Assembly (NCBI GenBank): GCA_026387085.1
Contig: JAPLMK010000053.1
Location: 1 to 8,104, forward strand
Reading direction: 5' to 3'
DNA length: 8,104 bases
Source of the DNA: Candidatus Omnitrophota bacterium
GTDB lineage: Bacteria; Ratteibacteria; UBA8468; MWAK01
Shown: piece after piece, positions 1-6,565 of the stretch
Layout: each line of letters opens with the position of its first letter
Numbering within the stretch: the first letter of the stretch is position 1
The notes under the pieces: model-generated
What the model was told of the DNA's origin: nothing
What the model saw: only the letters and a program-made list of their open reading frames with translations
Databases searched by the model: none
Program-made: the position numbers and the translations under genes

Positions 1-100
1 GGGTGGCTCACTTTCTCGCCACCCGACGCAAACTGAGCTCCTTGTTCGTCGCTCATCGTCTCTCAGGCGGCTCTGACATCACCACCTTCGGGATTTGAAC
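1..100. repeat. 100-bp direct repeat, copy 1
   Basis: This block recurs without any mismatch I can see at 119-218, a period of 118 bp with an 18-bp linker at 101-118. It opens with a perfect 7-bp inverted repeat, GGGTGGC at 1-7 against GCCACCC at 18-24, with a 10-nt loop. A second possible stem is TGAGC at 34-38 against GCTCA at 51-55. CTGAG at 33-37 can alternatively pair with CTCAG at 62-66. No transposase or terminal duplication is visible. The family is not one I recognise by name. Confidence 0.9.
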
Positions 101-118
101 CTTGAAACTTCAGGGTAA

Positions 119-218
119 GGGTGGCTCACTTTCTCGCCACCCGACGCAAACTGAGCTCCTTGTTCGTCGCTCATCGTCTCTCAGGCGGCTCTGACATCAC
201 CACCTTCGGGATTTGAAC
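119..218. repeat. 100-bp direct repeat, copy 2
   Basis: This is the second copy of the block at 1-100. It carries the same hairpins: 119-125 with 136-142, and 152-156 with 169-173. Similarity to copy 1 fades right after position 218, which sets the right boundary of the repeat. Lack of divergence between the copies suggests a recent duplication, ongoing homogenisation, or an assembly artefact. Confidence 0.9.
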
Positions 219-231
219 TTTGGTGTGAATT

Positions 232-286
232 TGTAGCGGTCGGATTTATCCGACAGATAACACGTGCGATGAATCGCACCGCTACA
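232..286. repeat. Palindromic element able to form a three-way junction
   Basis: Three perfect inverted repeats nest together. The outer stem pairs TGTAGCG (232-238) with CGCTACA (280-286). The first inner hairpin pairs GTCGGAT (239-245) with ATCCGAC (248-254) over a 2-nt loop. The second pairs GTGCGAT (264-270) with ATCGCAC (273-279), also over a 2-nt loop. A 9-nt linker (255-263) separates the inner stems, while the outer and inner stems abut without gaps. Three contiguous 7-bp stems in 55 bp are far from random and resemble REP/MITE-type repeats mobilised in trans. The sequence is unrelated to the flanking 100-bp repeats. Whether it acts as DNA cruciform or RNA is unknown. Confidence 0.85.
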
Positions 287-307
287 ACAGTCTGTAAAAA
301 ATTCCTG

Positions 308-363
308 CTCGCCACCCGACGCAAGCGATGCTCTTTACTCATCGCATCTCGTCTCTCAGGCGG
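308..363. repeat. Diverged partial copy of the 100-bp repeat
   Basis: Aligned without gaps to positions 15-70 of copy 1, this block matches at 45 of 56 positions. The outer 17 bases on the left and the segment ending in CTCAGGCGG on the right are identical. The differences cluster in the middle, over the internal hairpin. There the stem TGAGC/GCTCA of copies 1 and 2 becomes GATGC (327-331) / GCATC (344-348), which still pairs with the same 12-nt loop length. A competing 6-bp stem, GCGATG (325-330) with CATCGC (340-345), is also possible. The GGGTGGC left arm is missing. The copy ends directly against the ribosome binding site of the next gene. Confidence 0.8.
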
Positions 364-370
364 TAAGGAG
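364..370 (+). promoter_or_regulatory. Ribosome binding site fixing the glycosidase start
   Basis: TAAGGAG lies 9 nt upstream of the ATG at 380. This supports that start over the in-frame ATG at 269, which sits inside a palindromic hairpin and has no Shine-Dalgarno. The site begins at the base after the diverged repeat copy ends. Confidence 0.8.
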
Positions 371-379
371 AATTTTCTT

Positions 380-2839
380 ATGGCCATAAAACGAATTGAT
401 ATTATCCATCACAGCCATTTTGATTACGGGTATACGGACCATCAGGCCGTGTGCCGGGAAATACAGAATCGGTATTTGGATGTAGCCCTGGATGCGGCCC
501 TGGCGACCATGCATAAAAGACCGGAGGAGAAATTCCGCTGGACGGCGGAAGCGCTCTTTTCGGTTTATGAATGGTGGAAAGAGGCCTCCGGGCAGAGACG
601 CAAAAGTTTCTTGAAAGCGATTGGTTCCGGACAGATTGAAGTTACCGGTTTCCCTTTCAGCGTTACCACTTTTTTAACGGAAACCCAGTGGGCGCTTATG
701 TTGAACTGGGTGCCGGAAGAACTTTGGAAAAAATTCAGAATCCAAAGCGTTATGCATTGTGACCCTAACGGAATACCTCTGGCCGGAATTATCGAGGCCG
801 CGAAAAAAGGAGTCCGGTATTTATGGATGGGCCCCAATGATTATCTGGGCAGGACCCCTTTTAAAAAGCCGACGGCTTTTAACTGGAAATTGCCGGATGG
901 TAAAACTGTTTTTGTATGGATAAACAACTGTTACTGCGACGCGCATTATCTTTTCAACGAAAACTGGCGCCAGGGTCCGGTGCCGGCTTATTCCGACCTT
1001 AAGTACCGGAATCCGGAAAAAGGAGATATTTTTTCGACGGAAAAAAAGGAGATGCTGAAGGCGCACCGGCGCTGCCTGGAAAGGATTCGGATTCTTGAGT
1101 CCGGAGAGGAAGGAGCCATTCCTGGGGTTGGGAATACTCATCCAAAACGCACTAACGGATACAAATTCGAAAGATTGGTAATCTCCATGACTAACCAGTG
1201 GAGGATGGATAATGACCCGCCGTTTCCGCCCCTGATTGATTTTGTGGCGAAGTGGAATGAGATGGGCCTGGAGCCACAATTACGGCTGACGACGACCTCG
1301 GCGGCCTTAAAGGAAATGGAGGCGGAAACCGTCGGGCAAATACCCGAGGTGCGCGGTGAATGGGTTGACTGGTGGGCAAACGGAATAGCATCCGCTCCCC
1401 AGGAATTGTCCGCCAGCCGAAAAGCGAAAAGAAACCTAGCGATCTGCCGGTCGGAAATATTCGGCCGGTTGGTAAACGCGGAGCATAAAGAATTAAGAAA
1501 AATTGAGAAAGAACTCTGCTTGTTTGACGAACACAACTTTTGTTCCTGGGCGAGCGTTGCCTACCCCTACCGCGTTGATTCGCTCGGCCAACTTCACGAA
1601 AAGAGCGCTTTTGCCTATCGCGCGCTCGCTCTTTCGGAAATGGTTCTTAGCGACAAAATTAAAAAAATTATTAAGAAGAAGCGCCCGGGAATTTACGCGG
1701 CGAATCCCTCCAAACTTCCCTTTTCGGGTTGGATTGAATTACCCGCCGATGCCTTGCGCGACCGTTACACGCATGTCAAGGACAAAGAGACCGGAGAAAC
1801 AGGCAGCCTTTTTTACGAACCGGGCCCGCAGGATTTTGTTACACCTTCCGGTCCGGAATCATTTACCCGGGAGAATGACGCCCGCACTTTCAGCGACCAC
1901 GTTCCGGAAATGAAAGCCAGGTTTTGGTCCGGCGTGATACCGCCTTGTTCTATCAAGCGTTACAGTTTGCTCAAATCAGGCGATAAAAATGTATCCGGGG
2001 GCCGGCAATTTATCTCTTTTTCCGAAAACGGCAGGAAATTGGACATAAAAACGGATTGCGTTGGCTGGCCGGAATCAGTCAAGTATAATAAAGGGAGCGT
2101 CCAACTCTTCGCGCAAGGGTTCGGTGATTTTATATCCCTGAGCCCCAAGAAGCATTTTGCGCCCCGTTCCGTGTTTCGGGAAATTCACGCAACGGAAGAA
2201 GGTTGGACGGAAAAAAGGAACCGGTTGTTGTTTGAAGAGGGCAGTACTTATCAGAAGGCCCGGGAGCAAGATGAGGGGCCGACCGTCTTTTTCGAACAGT
2301 TTTTTACACACCCTTTTCTCCGTTGGGGCGTAAGAAAATTGAGAATCTGGAAAGACCAGCCCCGGGCCAATCTGGTGGTGACGATAAATCGGCGTTCTTC
2401 ACTGGACCCGCAGGTTCTCTATTGTCAGTTCCCCTTTCCGTGTAAAGGAGAAGTCCCGTTTTTGAGTAACGGCGGGCACGAATTTAAGCCCGGTCAGGGA
2501 CAAATTCCAGGAACCTGCATGGACTATTATGCCATTGACGGCGGGGTCCGTTATTCTTCGGAAAAGGGCAACTGGCTCTGGTCCAGCGTTGATGCCGGCC
2601 TGGTGACTTTTGAAAAGCCAAACGCTTTTGCCCGGCTCGTAAAATTGCCGGCCAAAACAGAGGTGCTTCTTTCCATGATTTTCGATAACACCTGGGATAC
2701 TAATTTTTTTGCCGACAGCCACGGCGTGATGGAATTTAATTATGATTTGCTCTGGAAACCGGATGCGGATTATAACTTTACAACCAAAGAAATTACGGAC
2801 GTTATTTCCGGCCGGACGATTGTCGCGGTTTCGGTTTAA
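380..2839 (+). CDS. GH38-like alpha-mannosidase-type glycosidase
   Basis: This 819-residue protein has the layout of retaining, zinc-dependent GH38 enzymes and their DUF5054-like relatives. The N-terminal HSHFD motif (about residues 11-15) supplies the expected His13 and Asp15 metal ligands. CDPNG puts the likely nucleophile at Asp128. GEWVDWWANG (326-335) matches the conserved GEW/GDW segment of the family, and an EH pair (His385) fits the last zinc ligand. Residues from about 420 onward are beta-rich, as in the usual C-terminal sandwich domains. There is no signal peptide, so it probably acts in the cytoplasm on imported oligosaccharides. An in-frame extension back to 269 is rejected because a good Shine-Dalgarno precedes 380. 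It is the first gene of an operon-like set with two URO-D-like genes. The family fold is well supported by motifs; the substrate (alpha-mannoside or another linkage) is inferred. Confidence 0.85.
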   Translation: MAIKRIDIIHHSHFDYGYTDHQAVCREIQNRYLDVALDAALATMHKRPEEKFRWTAEALFSVYEWWKEASGQRRKSFLKAIGSGQIEVTGFPFSVTTFLTETQWALMLNWVPEELWKKFRIQSVMHCDPNGIPLAGIIEAAKKGVRYLWMGPNDYLGRTPFKKPTAFNWKLPDGKTVFVWINNCYCDAHYLFNENWRQGPVPAYSDLKYRNPEKGDIFSTEKKEMLKAHRRCLERIRILESGEEGAIPGVGNTHPKRTNGYKFERLVISMTNQWRMDNDPPFPPLIDFVAKWNEMGLEPQLRLTTTSAALKEMEAETVGQIPEVRGEWVDWWANGIASAPQELSASRKAKRNLAICRSEIFGRLVNAEHKELRKIEKELCLFDEHNFCSWASVAYPYRVDSLGQLHEKSAFAYRALALSEMVLSDKIKKIIKKKRPGIYAANPSKLPFSGWIELPADALRDRYTHVKDKETGETGSLFYEPGPQDFVTPSGPESFTRENDARTFSDHVPEMKARFWSGVIPPCSIKRYSLLKSGDKNVSGGRQFISFSENGRKLDIKTDCVGWPESVKYNKGSVQLFAQGFGDFISLSPKKHFAPRSVFREIHATEEGWTEKRNRLLFEEGSTYQKAREQDEGPTVFFEQFFTHPFLRWGVRKLRIWKDQPRANLVVTINRRSSLDPQVLYCQFPFPCKGEVPFLSNGGHEFKPGQGQIPGTCMDYYAIDGGVRYSSEKGNWLWSSVDAGLVTFEKPNAFARLVKLPAKTEVLLSMIFDNTWDTNFFADSHGVMEFNYDLLWKPDADYNFTTKEITDVISGRTIVAVSV

Positions 2840-2867
2840 TCAAGGCAGAACGGCGGCGGAGACAAAC

Positions 2868-2873
2868 AGGGAG
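2868..2873 (+). promoter_or_regulatory. Ribosome binding site for a TTG start
   Basis: AGGGAG lies 5 nt upstream of the TTG at 2879. No in-frame ATG or GTG is better placed near the start of the conserved reading frame, so TTG is the favoured start. Confidence 0.55.
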
Positions 2874-2878
2874 AGTGG

Positions 2879-3991
2879 TTGGATAAGAACGCAGGCGCAG
2901 GAAAGATAAGAGATATCTATGCCCTTAAACCCGGGGCGCCATTTTATCAGAAGGAGTTTGGTTTTTTCACCCTTGATAAATGGAAGTCGCAAGGGTTGAT
3001 ACCTCAAAACAAAACGCTGGAAGAACTTTTTGGGTTTGATTCCCCGGGACAGCATTACATTGGAGGGTTGGGCTGGTGCGAGGCGGAGTTTGACCCGTGG
3101 TTTGAAGAAAAGATAATTGAAGACAGGGGTGATCATGAACTGGTGCAGGATGTAGCCGGAAGACAGGTCCTCTTCTTCAAGGGACGAAGGAGCGGTTTTA
3201 TGCCGGAATACCTTAGCCATCCCGTGAAAGACCCAAAGACATGGAGTGAACAGGTGCGGTGGCGGTTGAATCCGGCAACGCCTTCCCGCTACGCTAATTT
3301 GGGGAAGAGCATTTCCGAGGCGCAGGAAGCCGCGAATCGCGGCCTGATGATTGTGCAAAGCGTTGTCGGCGGGTATATGTACCTGCGGAGTTTATTCGGT
3401 CCCGGGGAGCTTCCTTATTATTTTTATGATATGCCGGACCTTATCCATGAATGCATGGAAACATGGTTTGCGCTGGCAGACGCGGTAACCGCAAAACACC
3501 AGCAGTTTGTAACGATAGACGAGTTATATTTTGGCGAAGACATCTGTTACAATCACGGCCTGCTTCTCTCTCCGTCCATGGTAAAGGAGTTTCTATTTCC
3601 CTATTACCGGCGGCTCATCGCCAATGTCAGGTCAAGGCAAATTGATAAAACCCGGCGGCTCTTTTTCCACTTGGACACCGACGGGTTTGCAATTCCGGCT
3701 ATCAATTTATACCTGGAAATAGGCCTGGATGTGATGGACCCGTTTGAGGTCGCCTCCGGATGCGATGTGGTGAAGATCGGGAAAGAATTTCCCGGGCTGG
3801 TTATGTCGGGCGGAATTGATAAGCGTATCCTGGCCCAAGGAAAGGAGGCAATAGACCGCCACCTTGACTATATCCTGCCGGCGATGCATAAGCGCGGCGG
3901 GTATTTCCCTACGTGCGATCACGGCGTACCCGAAGAAGTAAGTTTTGATAATTACATGTACTATCGGAAACGATGTCTTGAATATTCGTGA
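2879..3991 (+). CDS. URO-D-superfamily protein (uroporphyrinogen decarboxylase / corrinoid methyltransferase-like)
   Basis: This 370-residue protein starts at TTG. Its length and C-terminal half fit the URO-D TIM-barrel superfamily: a VTIDELYFGED strand-loop, FFHLDTDG around His264, the GGIDKR turn at 311-316, and CDHGVPEEV at 346-354. It lacks the N-terminal arginine-rich signature of haem-pathway HemE and is unlikely to be that enzyme. Corrinoid methyltransferases such as MtaA and MtbA bind zinc with His-X-Cys and a distal Cys. Here the first pair reads His264-Leu-Asp266, while Cys346 and His348 are present near the end, so any metal site would be altered. The gene lies 39 nt after the glycosidase on the same strand, which suggests co-transcription. 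A role in removing a one-carbon group from a sugar or aglycone is possible but not shown. Confidence 0.8.
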   Translation: MDKNAGAGKIRDIYALKPGAPFYQKEFGFFTLDKWKSQGLIPQNKTLEELFGFDSPGQHYIGGLGWCEAEFDPWFEEKIIEDRGDHELVQDVAGRQVLFFKGRRSGFMPEYLSHPVKDPKTWSEQVRWRLNPATPSRYANLGKSISEAQEAANRGLMIVQSVVGGYMYLRSLFGPGELPYYFYDMPDLIHECMETWFALADAVTAKHQQFVTIDELYFGEDICYNHGLLLSPSMVKEFLFPYYRRLIANVRSRQIDKTRRLFFHLDTDGFAIPAINLYLEIGLDVMDPFEVASGCDVVKIGKEFPGLVMSGGIDKRILAQGKEAIDRHLDYILPAMHKRGGYFPTCDHGVPEEVSFDNYMYYRKRCLEYS

Positions 3992-4017
3992 GACGCGGCG
4001 CAAAGATTATAGGCAAT

Positions 4018-4022
4018 GGAGG
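4018..4022 (+). promoter_or_regulatory. Ribosome binding site fixing a GTG start
   Basis: GGAGG lies 7 nt before the GTG at 4030. This favours that codon over the in-frame GTG at 3988, which would overlap the upstream stop codon but has no such site. Confidence 0.7.
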
Positions 4023-4029
4023 CGATACC

Positions 4030-5124
4030 GTGAGCGAAAAAACCGTGAAGCCCGAAGATAAATATTTGGCCCTGATGGGTTTGGCTCCTAAACTTATTCC
4101 GCACTGGGAGCATTGGTCTAATCCTGACGCCGAAACGTATATTACCGGTATCGATTATTATGAACATCCCCGGCTCTGCCGCTTGAAGATGAAGGAGTTG
4201 TATCCGCAACTTGAACTGAGTATACCGAAAGAGGACACACCGAAAATAAGGCCTGACCAGCAAGGGGACAAGACCAAGGGACGCTGGGGCGACAGTTACC
4301 GTAACCACTGGCAACAGGATGTAGCCGGCCATCGTTTCAAGTCGCGGGAAGAGATGCTGCGGTTCAGCCCTCTGGCACAGGGTGATTTTCGGGGGTGGAC
4401 AGATGTTCCCGAGAATTGGGACTACCGGAGCGAAGAAGATTTTCTTAAAAATTACCGGCAACATACCCCGGCTGAATGGGGTGACAAAGTTACGGAAGGC
4501 TCCGCGCACATGACTTCATTCTACAACACGATGTTCATGTGGCCCCTGGTGATTTTCGGGTATGAGAATTTCCTATCTATTTGCCTGGAGCCGGAGTTTG
4601 ACCGCATCATGGATGAATTTGCCGAGATTAACCGAATGGTCTTCCGGGCATTTACCCGGTTGCCGGTTAAATTTGTCTTGTGTCACGACGATATTGTATT
4701 ATCCAGCGGTCCGGTCTGCAGCCCGGCCTGGATGAGGAAGTATATCTTTCCCCGGTACGAAGAGTTCTTTGGAATCGTTAAGGCGGCCGGTCAGGAAGTG
4801 ATTTTCATGTCGGATGGCTGCGTGGATGCGTTTGCCGATGATATAATGGCCTGCGGCGCCCGCGGCATCATTTCGGAACCGTATACAAACTATAAAGTTA
4901 TTGCCCTCAAGCACCAGGATTGTTTTTTAGCCGGGGAAGGGGATATACGCATCCTGATGCGTAATAATCCCGGCGAGATTCGCGCCATGGTGCAGAAGAT
5001 GGTTGAAACGGCAAAGATGACCGGCGGTTATATGATGTGTATCGGGAACCATATTCCCTGGAATACGCCCCCGGAAGCCGTTAAGACCTATTTGGATATT
5101 TCGGCAGAGCTGGCGCACCGGTAG
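4030..5124 (+). CDS. URO-D-superfamily protein, second copy
   Basis: This is a 364-residue URO-D-like protein, divergent from its neighbour. The GTG start at 4030 follows a strong Shine-Dalgarno; a longer form from GTG 3988 would add 14 residues. Visible family features are the CHDDIVLSSG segment (about 218-227), the strand-end FMSDGCVD (Asp262), and a C-terminal GNHIPWNTP loop (His341) where relatives carry a conserved His before the last helix. Both proteins share a QDVAG segment in the N-terminal third. The His-X-Cys zinc pair of corrinoid methyltransferases is replaced by Ser-Asp-Gly, so it is unlikely to be a standard MtaA/MtbA-type enzyme, and HemE signatures are absent. The gene sits 38 nt after the previous one. 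The paired arrangement allows a heteromeric complex, but that is inference. No clear terminator is visible in the 76 nt to the convergent gene. Confidence 0.8.
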   Translation: MSEKTVKPEDKYLALMGLAPKLIPHWEHWSNPDAETYITGIDYYEHPRLCRLKMKELYPQLELSIPKEDTPKIRPDQQGDKTKGRWGDSYRNHWQQDVAGHRFKSREEMLRFSPLAQGDFRGWTDVPENWDYRSEEDFLKNYRQHTPAEWGDKVTEGSAHMTSFYNTMFMWPLVIFGYENFLSICLEPEFDRIMDEFAEINRMVFRAFTRLPVKFVLCHDDIVLSSGPVCSPAWMRKYIFPRYEEFFGIVKAAGQEVIFMSDGCVDAFADDIMACGARGIISEPYTNYKVIALKHQDCFLAGEGDIRILMRNNPGEIRAMVQKMVETAKMTGGYMMCIGNHIPWNTPPEAVKTYLDISAELAHR

Positions 5125-5200
5125 TTCAGACCCATTTTTCAGTTTGAGGAAAATCTTCCGGCAGAGCGGGACGATTATTTTCACCGTTTCCCGGAAAATA

Positions 5201-6411
5201 TCAGGCGCAGTTTTCCGCTTCTTCGCCGGCCATCTTAGTCCATTCCCAGAGACGTTCCGGTTCATAACAAACGGTGCTGATGTCTTTCAGGACTATTTCC
5301 ACGATGCAGTTTCTGGTTTTGGCGAGTTTTGTCCGAAGGTCATTTCTTGCTTCCGCCAGGTTCCAGGTGGCCTGGGCGAAACAAGCCGGGCTTGGTTTTA
5401 ACGAAAAGACGTAATTAGCGCCGACATTGGTGACCGCTTCGTCAAAATTAATCCAGGGGCTCATCGATATTTTTCTCAGGTTGGGGATTTTTTTTAAGAT
5501 ATCGATCTTCCGGTGCAGCGGTTCGCAGCAGCCGTAATAGGTTAAACCGAACCTTTTTAACCATTTCATTTCATATTGGAGGGCAAATTCATCGTGCATT
5601 GCCGGGGAGACGGCGGAGAAAATCTGAGACATGGAGCGTCCCCAAAGATCTGCCGGGCCGATAACCTGCCGGCTGACGGTTACCGGGGGAAGGTCATCGG
5701 TGTATCCGTAACCGCCGGAAGCCGAGTACGAATTGTCATTGTTCGATAATAAAAGTTTTAGATTTTCGTATTGGTCCAAACGATGCAATCCGGTCTCTGG
5801 GAGATGTCTGTCAGCGCCTCTTCGATACCGGTCCATCTCACCAGTTCATCCCAGGCATTAAAAACAGGGTCTTTTATTCCGCCTATTTGCACCGGGATGA
5901 TTCCGTCAAAAATGTCCTGGAGCGCCGCATAGTTTTGTTCCGTTATTTCCGCGTTGTGGGTAACGGTCGGCATTTTTATCTTTTCAATGTCGTCTTCGTG
6001 GCTGATTTGAATATTAAAGTGGCGGGAAACAATCGGATTTTTTTTATCGGTCTTGGCAACCCCGACGTCTTCTGTGATGCCGATGCCGGTATCGGTAATG
6101 GAAAGCGGGGAATATATGACCGGCTCTACGACCATGTCTCCCGGTAAATGTTTCCACCGGTATAAGGTCTCGCGCAAATTCCATTCGGTCTGCTTGCTCA
6201 AGGCGTCGTTTGTTTTTAAGGTGAGTTCTTCTCCCACGTTCATTTCATGCCAGGGTATTTCGTAGATACAGGTTAGCGGTTTAACTCTCTTTAAGCCGTT
6301 AAGCTGTTTCCAGGCGGTTCTGCGTTTTTCGTTTACGGGAAGGTGCGCAATTTCGGAGACTTCTTTCCCGAGTTCTTTTAAAACCTGTTTATCGTTTTTT
6401 AGTATATTCAT
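5201..6411 (-). pseudogene. Frameshifted URO-D-like gene of a different subfamily
   Basis: Two overlapping minus-strand frames encode consecutive parts of one protein. The N-terminal part starts at ATG 6411 behind AAGGAAG (6416-6422) and is homologous in style to URO-D-like proteins with an EIPWHEMN motif near residue 54. It stays coherent to about RPD at residue 208 (5788). The C-terminal part resumes one frame over at HRLDQYEN (5785) and continues through SASGGYGYTDDLPP, YGCCEPLH and KISMSPW to the stop at 5201. One missing base near 5786-5788 would restore a protein of about 402 residues. From memory of the family, RPE-(L/M)-H normally opens a helix of roughly 15-20 residues before the LDQYE segment, and that helix seems shortened here, so a small deletion may underlie the shift. 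Residues on both sides look well conserved, so the damage is recent or an assembly error. Confidence 0.75.
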
Positions 6412-6565
6412 CTCCCTTCCTTTTTGCAGGCCGTTACAAACATTTTTTCAAATCAAAAGCGATAGTGGTAATTTTCCGGTTTGATGTTTGGCGGACAGCG
6501 GTGGTTGCAAAAGGGTTAGGTTAAAGTTACAGGAATCCATCTCCTAATTCTTTTTGCCTGACTTT

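Larger units (their letters stand above)
1..379. other. Gene-free, repeat-filled leader region
   Basis: No convincing gene lies in this stretch. It consists of two direct copies of a 100-bp repeat, a palindromic element, and a shorter diverged copy of the first repeat that runs up to the Shine-Dalgarno of the glycosidase gene. Open frames here, including an N-terminal extension of the glycosidase that would start at 269 and a minus-strand frame across 181-387, run through hairpins and repeats and have no ribosome binding site. The window opens at the first base of a repeat hairpin, so the repeat cluster may continue to the left. I could not pick out a promoter with confidence. Confidence 0.75.

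Noticed and set aside
85..101. Sequence like a tRNA T-arm (GGTTCAAATCC on the minus strand), repeated near 203-218
   Set aside because: The flanking 5-nt segments do not pair into a T-stem and no acceptor stem, anticodon arm or CCA is present.
1..218. Possible CRISPR array
   Set aside because: Only two full copies 100 bp long with an 18-bp linker; no regular short repeats with unique spacers.
269..379. N-terminal extension of the glycosidase from ATG 269
   Set aside because: It runs through palindromic repeats and has no Shine-Dalgarno, while a good one stands before ATG 380.
181..387. Minus-strand open frame across the leader region
   Set aside because: It lies in repeat DNA, has no ribosome binding site, and its composition is Arg-rich and unlike a gene product.
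3988..4029. GTG start at 3988 overlapping the previous stop codon
   Set aside because: A GGAGG at 4018-4022 is ideally spaced for the in-frame GTG at 4030; the earlier codon has no such site.
2879..5124. Identification as uroporphyrinogen decarboxylase (HemE)
   Set aside because: The N-terminal arginine-rich signature of HemE is missing in both proteins and the context is carbohydrate catabolism.
5125..5200. Intrinsic terminator between the convergent genes
   Set aside because: Only short imperfect stems without a U-tract can be drawn in this gap.
5780..5795. Programmed frameshifting at the join of the URO-D-like halves
   Set aside because: No slippery heptamer or strong downstream stem is visible at the shift point; mutation or assembly error fits better.
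6448..6540. A 30-codon minus-strand frame starting at 6540 with GGAG directly before the ATG
   Set aside because: No spacing between the Shine-Dalgarno and the start, and no recognisable pattern; likely chance.
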